From NCBI GenBank assembly GCA_030674185.1, contig CM060312.1, positions 62,901,078 through 62,965,077 on the forward strand: DNA of 64,000 nucleotides, given 5' to 3'. This stretch comes from Monoplex corrugatus (Eukaryota; Mollusca; Gastropoda; Littorinimorpha; Ranellidae). This document shows positions 11,705 through 22,729 of the stretch, piece after piece. The notes below the pieces were generated by a model. The model was not told the DNA's origin, did no database searches, and was given only the letters and a program-made list of their open reading frames with translations. Numbering within the stretch: the stretch's first letter is position 1; the number at the start of each line of letters is the position of its first letter. The translations under genes and the position numbers were made by a program.

Positions 11705-12510
11705 TGGTGCACATACAAAAAAGATCACGACACCAAAAGGCTTGAGATAATTCTACCTCATCCAGGATCACCATGGCTATAGTTCTCATCAATATTTAAG
11801 AAAGGCGCAGCTATGACTAAACAGCTTTTCTGGCCGACTTAATTAAAAAGAGGATCAAACACTGAAATACAGTGATGACCAAGAGAATTGTCGTTTCTAC
11901 TGGGATGTAGACTGACTTAATGCCTGCTGGACAAATTGTGATGTTGCAAGAGCATGTAGTTGGTGGCTTTCTTTCTGTTTTTAGTTTACGACACGTTTAG
12001 CAGATAGCGAGGATGTTGACTCTTTCCCCACACCCACGTTCACAGTATATTGTTCTTATCTCATGTATACGTCACGTGTATAAGACTGTGCTTTATGAAG
12101 GTGACATTACATTACTATGGCGATGTTCCATATTAATATGTGTTCGAAAAAGACATTTCATCCCTTTGAATCCATCACAAGAAATCTCATAATGAGAGAT
12201 CTCATGTCACCAAAAACCTTCCGATCCTCTCTCATAGTCATAGTCTAATTCTCTGCCCAGTCATGCACATACTGACCCAACGGAGCACCTCGTGTTTATC
12301 CTGATCACCACATTCTGAATCAAGACAGCTCTGTATGAACAACCCAGGGACTTAAGAACATCTGATAAGATATCAAAAGCAAGGCAAACAAATGCCATCA
12401 GTTTCTGGGAAAGCCATCACGCTTCACCAACCTCTCTTTCTTCCTGATGACACGTTAGGTATCTTCAGGGATTCGGAAGAACTCGACGTGCCTGGGCTGT
12501 GGTAGATTCA

Positions 12511-12840
12511 GGTTCAGGTTCATATTGCTTTTAGCCCAGCCGACTACTAGAGCCATATCAAGGCTAACACGTTAAAAACGACACTCAGTTTAACCCTTTG
12601 ACTACCGAACCTATCCATCGACTGTAAAAACTTAACCCTTTGACTCCCTCACCCTATCCAACAACTGCTTGCAGGAAAGTGGTGGATAGGATGAGGGAAT
12701 CAAAGGGTTAACTTTTCGCTTTGCTAGCAATAGTTGATAATATAGGATGCTGGTGGAGAGGGTGTAGGAGTCAAAGGGTTAAATAAAAAGACAACAGTTA
12801 TAAACCATGCTCATCGTTAACCTCGCTAGTCTAATCTTTT
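12511..12840 (-). mobile_element. Family A retroposon copy split by a TTAA-MITE
   Basis: Left part 12511-12589 (tail, core CAGCCGACTACTAGAGCC, CATATCAAGGCTAACACG) and right part 12783-12840 (AAAAGACAACAGTTATAAACC, GCTCATCGTTAACC) are contiguous in other family A copies. The gap is exactly the MITE at 12594-12778 inserted in the family's GTTAAG site. Confidence 0.8.
12594..12778. mobile_element. 185-bp nested piggyBac-like MITE (TTAA target)
   Basis: Flanked by TTAA on both sides (12590-12593 and 12779-12782), with inverted ends CCCTTTGACTACC / GGAGTCAAAGGG. Inside, an almost palindromic second element (CCCTTTGACTCCCTCACC ... GGAATCAAAGGG) is itself flanked by TTAA. TTAA target duplication plus 5'-CCC termini are hallmarks of piggyBac-superfamily elements. 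No transposase is present in the window. The empty-site comparison is provided by the interrupted family A copy. Confidence 0.85.
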
Positions 12841-13295
12841 TTTCTGAGATCTCTCCAAATCAACAACTCTTGTTCTGCATTTTTCTGCCAGGAAGAAGAC
12901 ATCACTGTCAGATACAAGACAAAGAATGGGCAGAAATGAAAAGGAAGCGACGTAAAGAAAATCACCCCACAGAAAGAAAACTCTGATCACAGGCTGTGCA
13001 GTGCACGCAATGTGGGGGAGCTGGGTTGTGAGGGGAGAAAAAAAAACGTGACAGCCCCCACAGCCATAATTCCATGAATCGGTGTATTTGTCAGATCTCC
13101 TCCGTTCTTAGCGCGTGTGTTTGCATGTATGCACGGACTTGTCGTTGGTTTTACGCATCACTGCATGTGCAAATTTCCCCTTTCGACAATTACTAAAAAG
13201 GACGGGAGAAGATTGGAGTCGAGGGATGTTACCGAAGTGGAAAAAAAGACAGCATTACCTGGCTGTTGGGTGCAGAGAGTTCTTGCCTAGCTCGT

Positions 13296-13640
13296 GTTCA
13301 TATTGCTTATAGCCCTGCCGACTACTAGAGTCATATCTGGGCTAACACCACGTTAAAATCGACATCCCAGTTAAGATAAAAGACAACATTTCAAAACCAT
13401 GCTCACCGTTAACCTTGCAAGTCTAAAATGTAATTAAAGACATAGTCACATACAACTGTAAAATCATATCAGGTGAAATGTATTGATCTCTTGTGAAAAC
13501 TGGAAAATTGCATCAAGAGGGACGTTTCCAAAGAGGTTCTTTAAAGAGTCCGCCGTGAAGTGCTTTTATCTCACAAGTCCCAGCAATCAGGAGGAGCTAT
13601 CCGATGCTCAACGGCTCGTCACACGGTATACACCACGGTG
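13296..13640 (-). mobile_element. Family A retroposon, long copy
   Basis: Begins with TCATATTGCTTATAGCCCTG and core CGACTACTAGAG, then extends through TATTGATCTCTTGTGAAAAC to CAAGTCCCAGCAATC. The distal ~150 bp is shared only with the copy at 41.0-41.3 kb, so this is a longer, less 5'-truncated member. Confidence 0.75.
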
Positions 13641-13793
13641 CTTCTTCGTTTCTAAAATGTACGAATGAGTGTCGGATGTGTGACCCGTGTGCAACCTAAA
13701 TAACACTGTCTTTTTCTTACGGTTCCCTGCAAACGATGGGAGACTTTTTTTCAGGCTAGGGTGGATTTGGAAAAGTTTATCTGTCTGTTCATT

Positions 13794-13950
13794 TCAATCT
13801 CCTGTCAGATTTCTAACGTTAAAGTGTACTTTGACATCTGTGTAAGGAATCGAGGATCCTGACATTTTTCCTTTGTGGCCCTTCTTGGCCAGGCATTCAG
13901 CCTTTTCATTGCCTCCAATACCAACATAGCCAGGAATCCAGGAGAACAGT
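13794..13950 (-). pseudogene. RNase H domain fragment of a LINE
   Basis: The minus strand reads LFSWIPGYVGIGGNEKAECL then AKKGHKGKMSGSSIPYTDVK and on to a TGA at 13794-13796. The pattern WIPGxVGIxGNExA(D/E)xLAKxG is the C-terminal RNase H signature found in RNase-H-bearing non-LTR retrotransposons (Jockey, I and relatives). Only about 50 residues remain, with no reverse transcriptase in frame beside them. It is a separate element from the LINE at 10.7-11.7 kb. Confidence 0.7.
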
Positions 13951-14014
13951 CTGGTAATCTTCATTTGTAGCTACTGATCTGGGGGCTGTCACAATGCAAA
14001 GAAAACAATTACTG

Positions 14015-14131
14015 AAGCCAGTTCTCAACCCAGCAGTTGCGCTGAAGAAGTCGGCCGGATCGCCGATGAAAGCTACGCAGTAAGTAGCCCTTTTTTGCAC
14101 TGAGAGACAGGTTCAGCCAGGTAGCCATTAT
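14015..14131. mobile_element. 117-bp retroposon-like insertion with 13-bp TSD
   Basis: Flanked by identical AAAACAATTACTG at 14002-14014 and 14132-14144. U1-U3 at the corresponding place (near 17545 in U1) lack the insert. Its last 33 bases (CACTGAGAGACAGGTT, AGCCAGGTAGCCATTA) recur at about 51031-51063. Minus-strand words such as GGTTGAGAACTGG faintly resemble a pol III B box. Parentage is unknown. Confidence 0.65.
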
Positions 14132-14718
14132 AAAACAATTACTGTCATTTCTGTCGACAGAGAAACTTCACACAAAGACTGTAGATAGTCGAATCACAAA
14201 GGTAGTCACCACTACAGTCTAACAAATATCAAGCTTACACACACGCTCTCTAAGATCAAAATTGACAAGGCAAAATAGGTTACGTCTCTTACACGAAACC
14301 CACCCAAAAGTTTAGAAAAGAAAGAAATGTACTGGAAAAAAATCTGGATTAACGTAAGTTGAACTACCGATTAATTCTCAGACTCCATCATAATGTATTG
14401 TATGATAAAAGCATACAGCTGGGTTGCTGGTCCCTGCGACTAATGGTATTCTCCAAACAGATTTCCTGTCCTCCAACTATGAATTTGCCTCCCTTGATAC
14501 ACTCTCTATGCATTAAAAAGAGGAACGGAGGAGTTAAGCGTAACGTGCAGTGCGTGCACGCGCGCGCGCGGTGTGTGTGTGCGTTGTGTGTGTGTGAGTC
14601 AGTGAGTGAGTGTGTGTGTGTGATGTGAGAGAAGAGAGAGAGAGAGACAGGGAGGAGAGAGAGGAGAGTATAGGCAAGTGATGTGTGTGTGTGTTGTGTG
14701 TGTGTGGTTGGTGTGTAG

Positions 14719-14762
<44 letters not shown>

Positions 14763-17714
14763 AAACTCTTACTGCATGGGTATGTAGAACATATCTGTAC
14801 TTTAAGCCTGAATATGCAGCTGACAAAACCACCACAACACCAAAAACAACACCACCAATTTACTCGATTAAACTGTCATCCATCAACCCAGGATTTCGTA
14901 CAGAGTTTGGCACGTTGAATAAACGGAACTCGTCGCTACTTTTATATTCTTACGACAACAATATGTCTGATTCAGCCAGTAAGAATACTTACTGCAACTC
15001 ATAGCATATCATCTGAAGTCAGGTCCTTGTAGTTGTGACAAGTTCCTTGTTCTAAATCCCTGTTCGTGCCTACAGAGTCAGTCACAGGATTTCATGGATA
15101 AGTCATCAGTGTCCATGGATGGGGAAGTTGCTTTCAGACATTCTACTTTCCGTGACAAAGGAAATTGTCTGTAATGCTCAGCTGCCCAACTTCTATCAAA
15201 AACGAGTTCTGCTACCTTGAACCAGTAGTACACTATAGTTTCTAAAAGAGAACACTTGAAATTTTGCTGGATAGTATTAGTGGTAATGGACAGAACACTT
15301 TGGAGGACTGAGCAAGATCAAAAGAATTATGTTATTATTGTTACTTAGGACAGCATGTTAGAATCCAAAAACATGTTATTATTATTGTTACCTAGGATAA
15401 TATGTCAGTACCCAAACACATCACGTTATTATTGTTACCAAGGACAAAATGTCAGTATTCCAAAACATGTTATTATTGTTACTTACGATATATGTCAGAA
15501 TCTCTTTCCTGTTTTGCGTCTTACGATTCTTGATCAGAGGGCAAGTTTTATCCAAACCAAAACAAAGACTGAAAGGAGAAAAAAAAATCACACCACTACC
15601 ATGGCCATCATCCATACAGTATTACCATTACCATCATGCCACCTTTCCATCAACACCACTGAAAATATTTAATATTTAAAATGACGAATGCAAAGTAAAA
15701 TTCTGTCTGGCTCTGGGAGTCAATTTAGAATTCATTCTTAGTAAATAATGTAGTGTGTATCTTTACTAACTTGTTATATCTGATGTTTATTACAAGTCGT
15801 TTTACAATCCATCAAACTAAGTTTTACCATCCTGACGTTGAATCATATATCACAAATAAGTGTCTATATTCCTACTTTATATGAATATTATCATGCATAA
15901 TTATGTTCCTTTTGACTTCTCGGGGGTTGTCAAACCAGCCAATGAAGGATAAAGTGTCATGTGATGAACAAAAGTCACATGATTTCTTTTCTTGACATTT
16001 GGTGACCTTGGTTTTCAAATTAGGGCATCCATTTCCATTTTCCATTAGAAACAATGTTTATAATTAATAATTAATCACACTGGTCAATAGTCCCAGCAAC
16101 GTTATCAAAGACCAGTAAAGACTCAGATTCTTGTTCTCATCTGTGCTTGAAAGGTTAAAGTGGAGACACAACTTACTGGTTTTCCTGGCAAGTTGATTCC
16201 AGAACAGAGCAGCAAGAAAAAAAGAGAGTGACTAACATCACTGAGCTACGAAACTGTCCCTTCTGTGCATTTTATAAAAGTAAAATGACATTGTTTGAAA
16301 GGCAGATAGCAGGTATTCATACTCTTATCTTCCACTTAAGAACATTTTGAAATCAAGTTTTTTTTTCGTTCTTTCACGCATTTGATTACATGCAATCCAT
16401 TTCACACTGTAATGGATATAAGTGAAACGTGGGAACTTTATTTAAGCATTTCACATGCACTTTCACAGAACAACAATCACGTAACATGTAATCATCCATG
16501 ACTCTTCATCATCCTCACCACAATATTCCAACAAGTTCTCAAAGAAACTATTTCACAAAATGGATAACATTTAAAAGAGTTAGAAAAACAAGTGAACCAC
16601 CACACCACAACACCATGTCAATGTGTTGTATATGATATTGTGTTTTGTTCAAATAACATTATTTGTGCATGTAAGCATAGATACGGAAACAGTTTCAAAT
16701 CACCTAGAGCAAACCAGACATCAATGTCTTTTAATAGCCACTCTCATTATTCGTGACCTGATGTCCTCAGCGACCTTCCAATCCCCTCTCCTGACCATGG
16801 TCCATTTCCCTTGAACAGCCAAGCACACGCTGGCCCAACACAACACCTTGTTTTTTCCCTTGACCACCGCAATCTAAATGAAGGTGGCCCCATATTGGCA
16901 ACTCTGGGAGGGATAAGAACGCTCCAACAGGATATTAAAAGCAAGGCAGCAGAGGGGTTTTTGCCATCGTTTCTAGGAAAGCCATCACGCTTCACTGACC
17001 TCTGCTTCTTTCTGACGATACATTGTGTGTCCTTGGAGACGTGGAAGAACGCTCCGTGCGGGGGCTATGGGAATCTCTTCCACGCCTCTTCCAAGACTCT
17101 ACTGCTGTCCTACACTTTTCTGCCAGGCACAGGACGCCGCTGTCAAACAAAAGACAAAGAGTGGGCAGAAATGAAAGGAAGCAATGTAAAGAAAATTCCC
17201 CCCACATGAAGGAAACTGATCACAGGCGCGGAGGGCAATGTGTGGTTAGGAGGGAAAAACCTGTTGGCCCCAAAGCCATCATTTCGTGAGACGGTGTATT
17301 TGTCAATTCTCTCTTCTCGGTGCCTGTGCTTGCGTGCACGTGTGGATTTGTGTCCCCGGGTTTTACGCTCGATTGCACGTGCAAATTTCCCCCCTTGCCA
17401 CGATTGCTGAAAAAAGGAACGGGAGAGGATTGGAGTGGGTGGATTTTACCCAAGTCATGAGAGACCCAAAAAATCGCAGTGTTACCTGACTGCTGAGCTG
17501 CTGAGAGGCCCTTTGCTGGGCGGCTAATCTGGGGGGCTGTTACAACACGAGAACGGGATCGTTGTCACATCTGTTGACAGACAAACCTCACACAGAGACA
17601 ATAGGCAGTCACATCACGAAACTTACTGTCACGTCTGCGAGTCAAACAATTCTCCAGGTTGCACAAACAGCTCTCTCTATAAGATCAACTTTGACAAGGC
17701 GGAATGGGCTACTT

Positions 17715-17717
<3 letters not shown>

Positions 17718-17752
<35 letters not shown>

Positions 17753-17818
17753 ACAACCTAAAATAGGTGTTTGGGACACACACACACACACACACAAAAC
17801 AACCTAAAATAGGTGTTT

Positions 17819-17855
<37 letters not shown>

Positions 17856-17874
17856 CAACCTAAAATAGGTGTTT

Positions 17875-17936
<62 letters not shown>

Positions 17937-17960
17937 CAACAACCTAAAATAGGTGTTTGG
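17718..17960. repeat. (AC)n-spaced minisatellite, four units, expanded only in U1
   Basis: The 28-bp module ACAACCTAAAATAGGTGTTT-GGGAC occurs four times, separated by (AC)n of different lengths. U2 has one module (about 26088-26110) and U3 a single degenerate version (about 31441-31462). The array therefore expanded after U1 and U2 separated. Confidence 0.85.
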
Positions 17961-18174
17961 GACAAAAAGCACAGAACAACATTCACATCTCTGTTCTATA
18001 GAAAAAGTCAGTTCCTTTTAGGTTTGAAAATCTGATTTGTTTTGAGACAGCTTTATCTTTTAAAGGTAGAGTTAAATGTAAAAAAAATCCTGAAAGTCGT
18101 TTGTTAGTAGACTAAATTAGTATCAAGTAACTGTTTTTCTTCATATGACATTGTACTTGTGGCATTTACACATA

Positions 18175-19791
18175 TACTCCTAATCATAATTTAAGGGCCA
18201 CTTCTTCCTTCCTCTCTAATTTTAAGTTGAAATAATTGACAATGTTTAGAATTGATTCTATGTTTTATTTCATCATTTCCACACCTGTTTTGGAAAAAGA
18301 AATTAGCACAATGACCCATTAGTGAACAGCACATGCATTTAAAGGAACATCCCCCCCTTTTCAAAAAACAGAAAGTGTCAGATTTGGCCAATCTGTTTTC
18401 AATATCGCGTGTGTCCGCCCCGAGCCTGGATGCATGCTTCACAGCGCCGATGCATCGACCCCACAAGGGTACGGAGTGTGTCCTGAGGGATGGCCGCCCA
18501 CTCGATCTGCAGGATGTCGACCAGCCTGGCCAGGGTGCCCGGTGGGGGGTGGTTGTCCCTGATGCGCCTCCCGAGCACATCCCAGAGGTGTTCAATTGGG
18601 TTCAGGTCAGGTGAGCACGCTGGCCAGGCCATACGGACGACTTCATGCTGCTCCAGGAAGTCGGTCACAAGGCGTGCTCGATGCGCAGGTGCATTGTCGT
18701 CCTGGAAGATGGCGCCTTGACCAAGGTCCACAAGCGCAGGCAGTGCCACGGCCGCCAGAACCTCGTCCCGGTACCGGACCCCGTTCAGGATGCCGTCAAT
18801 GGGGAGCAGGGGGGTCCGGGTACCACGGCTCATGCCACCCCACACCATCACCGACCCGCCGCCGTACCGGTTATGCTCTTGGACAGTGGCGTCAGCGAAC
18901 CTCTCCCCTTGACGTCGCCACACCCGAGCCCGGCCATCGTTAAAGGTCAGGGTGAACCTGGACTCATCCGAAAACAAGACCCGGGCCCACTGTTGCCTTG
19001 TCCAGGTCACATGCTCCCTGGCCCAGGTCATGCGGCGCACTCTGTTGACCGGTGACAGCACGGGTCGAACGGCCGGTCTCCGTGACCTCAAGTTTGCCTC
19101 ATGTAGCCGTCTTCTCACCGTGCTGCAGCTGATGTTAGCACCTGTTGCGTCCATCAGCTGACCCCTCAAGGTCACCGCAGTGGATGCCCTTTCCCTCAGG
19201 ACGGAGAGGGCAAGGTAGCGGTCTTGCTGTCTTGTCGTTACTCTGGGTCGACCCGTGTGACGCCTTTCCTGGACTGCTCCAGTCTCATTGAAGCGCTCCA
19301 GCAGTCTCTGGATTGTGGAATGCGACACTTCAAGTCGTCTAGCAACTTCCCGCTGCGCTAGGCCTTCATCAAGCAGAGCGAGGGCTCTCCCCCGCTGCTC
19401 ATCCGTCATCCGTCGTCTTGCAAGCATGGTTAAAACGAACCAAGAACGGGTCCTTTTTATCCTCGTCTGCGGGCAACTTTGGCTGGAGTAGTGTTCAAAA
19501 AGGGCTTGCCTTGCACGTGCAAAGCGAATTTTGTCGCTACCTTGCCTGCGTCGTCAGAGAGACCCTGCTGAAGATTCGACAATTTCGTGTGGAAATTGTC
19601 TTCCTTGGGCCGCCCATTGCAAATCGGCAAATCCCCAAACACGTGCCAAAAGGAAACTGCAATGTTGTCTGAGCTCTTATCCATTCAGTTACGGCAACGA
19701 ATTGGAGAAAAGAGTAAGAGAAAATAGGTTATTTCTCCTTTCAAAAATTGACTCAAAAACGTTCCTGGCCCTTCAATAATGACGTGTAGTA
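18175..19791 (-). mobile_element. Complete Tc1-like transposon, copy 1 (1617 bp)
   Basis: Bounded by TA at 18173-18174 and 19792-19793. Ends are imperfect inverted repeats: left TACTCCTAATCAT...TAAGGGCC; right, read inward, TACTACACGTCATTATTG then AAGGGCC. The paralogous sites in U2 (near 26330) and U3 (near 31690) read CACATATACTGT with a single TA, giving a perfect empty site. The minus strand carries one intact transposase gene and a polyadenylation signal (TTTATT on plus, 18264-18269). Internal sequence is far more GC-rich than the host. Confidence 0.96.
18399..19427 (-). CDS. Tc1-like transposase, intact (342 aa, DD34E)
   Basis: Catalyses cut-and-paste transposition of the element that carries it, acting in the nucleus on the terminal inverted repeats. 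Residues ~8-50 form a first helix-turn-helix (AQREVARRLEVSHSTIQRLL). GRPR at 59-62 is the AT-hook-like linker, and a second helix-turn-helix spans ~65-115; together they are the paired-like DNA-binding region. The catalytic domain has FSDESRF with D154, QDDNAPAH with D244 and SPDLNPIEHLW with E279. Exactly 34 residues separate D244 and E279, the DD34E spacing of Tc1. Length is normal for the family (~340 aa) and there are no stops or frameshifts. The start ATG is 29 bp past a TATA-like GATAAAAAG. All catalytic residues are present, so it may be active. It differs from copy 2 at about five residues. Confidence 0.97.
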   Translation of the reverse strand: MLARRRMTDEQRGRALALLDEGLAQREVARRLEVSHSTIQRLLERFNETGAVQERRHTGRPRVTTRQQDRYLALSVLRERASTAVTLRGQLMDATGANISCSTVRRRLHEANLRSRRPAVRPVLSPVNRVRRMTWAREHVTWTRQQWARVLFSDESRFTLTFNDGRARVWRRQGERFADATVQEHNRYGGGSVMVWGGMSRGTRTPLLPIDGILNGVRYRDEVLAAVALPALVDLGQGAIFQDDNAPAHRARLVTDFLEQHEVVRMAWPACSPDLNPIEHLWDVLGRRIRDNHPPPGTLARLVDILQIEWAAIPQDTLRTLVGSMHRRCEACIQARGGHTRY

Positions 19792-20024
19792 TATACTGTC
19801 TATTGGGATGCTAGTTCTTTTAGGTCTATCACTACTGTTGGAAAAAAGTCCTTGTGCAGAGAATTATCAATTACGCTTCTTGCATAGGCGTTTTGAGATA
19901 TTGTGACTTACGAAATATTTAAGGCAATGTATTTTTTTCCATTATTTCTTTTCATGTCTATTCACACAATCATGTGGCTTTGTTTTATTTTAATGTGGAC
20001 CTATTATATTTCAATCTTGTTTGA

Positions 20025-20188
20025 CCTTTTGACTCCTGCAGATTGTCCACAAGCATCCTGCATTGTCAACCCATGCTTTCAAAGCAAAAACGTAACTTTT
20101 GACTTCCTCACCAGGAAGCTGGTGGATAGTGTAAGGGAATCAAAGGGTAAAGGTTTTGCAGATGGTGAATAATGTCGGAGTCAGAGGA
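20025..20188. mobile_element. Decayed nested TTAA-MITE in U1
   Basis: Carries the MITE landmarks (CCTTTTGACTCCTGCA, CTTTCAAAGCAAAAACGTAA, CTTTTGACTTCCTC..AGGAAGCTGGTGGATAG, GGAGTCAGAGGATTAA). It is also present at the same place in U2 (26563-26726) and U3 (31930-32110), so insertion predates the segmental duplications. Confidence 0.7.
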
Positions 20189-20309
20189 TTAATTGTGGTT
20201 TATTTGTTTTAGAGCCAGTGCACAGTTTTGCCTGCATTGTTTCGTCGCCTGTAAACATAGTTTGTCATCAGCCTATTGTTACAACAATGATTTTGGGGTC
20301 TAGAGTTCG

Positions 20310-20610
20310 TTCAAGAGGGATTCATCATATTCGGACAATCCCATATACGCTCCACCCAAATCTGCTAACAGTTGTCTGGCAGATTTCCTGAGCCTGCACA
20401 AAAACACTATGTGCTTGCAAGGTTTGAAACGGGGAGTGGGGAAAAGATGGATCTACGAAACAGTAAGCTGACATCACCAGAATGATGGAAACATAAAGAT
20501 GAGGCAGCAAAAAGGCCAGTTTTCACTGTTGCGGGCTGGGATTGAACTTGAGATATCAGATCTCCAGTCCATGTCTCTGTCAAAAGAACCAACAAGTCCG
20601 CATGACAACA
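20310..20610 (-). mobile_element. tRNA-type SINE in U1 (shared by U2, U3)
   Basis: The minus strand begins near GTTGTCATGCGGACTTGTTGG and contains a pol III-like block (TATCTCAAGTTCAATCCC, B-box-like). It is followed by a body with CAGGAAATCTGCCAGACAAC and TGGAGCGTATATGGGATTGT. Paralogous copies lie at about 26850-27150 and 32335-32645. The body resembles a SINE type I associate with gastropods, from memory only. Confidence 0.5.
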
Positions 20611-20694
20611 AAGATCAATACTAACTAGGATTCATCACCAACAATGAATAGTCAGAAATGGCGAGCTAGCAGCATGCACGGCGGTGGTAGAAAG

Positions 20695-21198
20695 TTATTA
20701 TTGTTATTGTTTAAAGTCCAGCTGAATGCGTAGAGCCATATTAGGGCTATGACCGCTTAAAATATATAAAACTTTGACGAGAAAAAAAAAAAGAAAGAAA
20801 ATTAAATACACATATCAGTGTCTTAAGGACACGCCCCTGGCGTTGACCACTCTGTCAATTTATCGCACAGAGGATTTAAACACACACACATGAATACAAA
20901 TGTAAGCATACCTAAGGACACCCAAACATATATAAAAACAGGCATAATTTACCCAAAATCGCCTCCGCACATCTCACCTCCCTAGAGCCAAAAAATGTAT
21001 GTAAGGCTTTAATGAACACACACAGGTGAATGGATCAGCAAGGCAGAATATGATAGATGGAAATGACAGAAAGCAAAGGAACAAGGCAGAAACAAAGAGA
21101 GTGACAGAAAAGAGGAAATTTCTAGCACAGACTTCAAGAAGGCGGGGATATGTACTGTTTATACTGAAAGAGCCCCCGGCATCCCCACGGGGGAGGTA
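20695..21198 (-). mobile_element. Family B retroposon in U1
   Basis: Plus-strand TTATTGTTATTGTTTAAAGTC through GGCATCCCCACGGGGGAGG. Orthologous copies sit at the same place in U2 (27232-27730) and U3 (32724-33306), so it predates the duplications. Bases 21199-21480 that follow are shared unit sequence, otherwise unrecognised. Confidence 0.85.
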
Positions 21199-21519
21199 GA
21201 AACAGTGATAGAGGATTGTTTTGGCATACAGAATTGTCCACCATTGACCGGTGGACTGTTTCCTTGTTTGGCATACTGGCTACCAGATTGACTGACTATG
21301 GTTCACTGAGCTACTGACATACATGTTAATTGGCAGACTGATTCTTTCTACCAGAGTCACTTGGGTGAGAGAGACTACTAGTTGCTGGCCCTGGCAGCTG
21401 CTTCCCTTGATATCTGTACATGTTAGAAAAGTCAAACGTGAATGAAAACATCACAAATATAAGCGAGAGGGTAACGGTGGATTAGTGGCAAAAGTTTATG
21501 AATGTGAGAGGGAGACAGG

Positions 21520-21841
21520 TCGGGGGGGGGGGGGAGAGAAAGCAAGACAGAGAGGTAGAGAGTCTGAGAGAGAAAGAGAGAGAGAGAAAGAAAGAAAGAG
21601 AGAGAGAGAGAGACAGAGAGAGAGAGAGTTCAGACCAGACAGTTCATCCAAAAAGCCATCAGCCCTTGCTGAAGTGGTCTTTAGAAAGCGTTACTAAGGA
21701 AAGAATCAATGACATTAGAGAGCAATAACATTAGAGAGCAGATTACAACTAACAACAAAATAACAAACTACTTATTAGGACACCACAATTTCCCCTTATG
21801 CAGACGCTTAAAACAGAACCAACTCGAAATATTTAACTGAG

Positions 21842-21895
<54 letters not shown>

Positions 21896-22233
21896 AGAGA
21901 GAGAGAGAGAGACAGAGAGAAAGAGAGAGAGAGGGGGAGAGAGAGAGAAAGAGAGAGAGAAACAGACAGACATACAGAGAGAGAGAGAGTGACAGAGACA
22001 CAGAGAGAGACAGACAGACAGGCATACAGAGAGAGAGAGGGAGGGAGAGAGAGACAGACAGACATACAGAGAGAGAAGAGAGAGAGAGAGAGAGAGAAAC
22101 AGACAGACAGACGTACAGAAAAAGAGAGAGAGAGACGACAGAACAGACAGACATAATAACAGAGAGAGAGAGAGGGGGGGAGAGAGAGAGCGAGCTGAGA
22201 GAGGGAGAAAGAGAAACAGACAGACAGACGTAC

Positions 22234-22282
<49 letters not shown>

Positions 22283-22285
22283 GAG
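21520..22285. repeat. (GA)n / (GACA)n tracts in U1
   Basis: Poly-G then GA at 21522-21630, and a 440-bp purine tract at 21846-22285, separated by conserved unit sequence. The same blocks recur in U2 (28058-28160, 28374-28820) and U3 (33640-33672, 33853-34310) with different lengths. Sequence 22286-22640 is shared unit DNA; (CT)n follows at 22650-22730. Confidence 0.9.
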
Positions 22286-22650
22286 GTTGGGGAGGGGATT
22301 AGCCTGAAGAGGCTTCACTGTAGATGAGAAAATTTGACGTATATCTGATGACAGCCAGGGATTTACTCATAGAAAAATAACATCAAATAAATCGTATAGG
22401 GAGGAGGAATGGAAGGGAGAATAGAAAAAAATACTCAGAACAGCAAGAGAAAATGCACAGAACGGCAAACGGACATTGACAGATTCGGAGACCAGTAAGA
22501 TGATTATAAAACTATTTCAAAGGAAAGCGAGTGTCTTAGAATCCGATACATGATCGATCAGTGACATTTTTTTGAGAAATGAGTTTTAAAGGATTGCCCT
22601 AAAATATCTCTCAGTCTGTTTCTCTGTCTCTGGTCGTTATTCTGCTCTCT

Positions 22651-22729
<79 letters not shown>

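Larger units (their letters stand above)
9600..14300. repeat. U0: diverged fourth copy of the tandem segmental unit
   Basis: Bases 9660-9975 align with 14905-15215 of U1 (shared words include GGCACGTTGA, TTTCAGACAT and TTCCGTGACAAAG). Bases 12190-13290 align with 16750-17480, and 14144-14290 aligns with 17555-17710, in the same order and orientation. U0 is much more diverged than U1-U3 and is split by a LINE, family A, a MITE, an RNase-H LINE piece and a 117-bp retroposon. Bases between these (9976-10440, 11712-12190) show nothing else recognisable. Confidence 0.65.

Noticed and set aside
16811..17209. A 132-codon frame repeated in U1, U2 and U3 (also 25100-25498 and 30390-30935)
   Set aside because: Conservation is explained by recent DNA duplication; the older U0 copy is frameshifted and interrupted, and no domain is visible.
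18596..19161. Antisense frames inside both transposase genes
   Set aside because: They are GC-rich shadows of the transposase reading frame.
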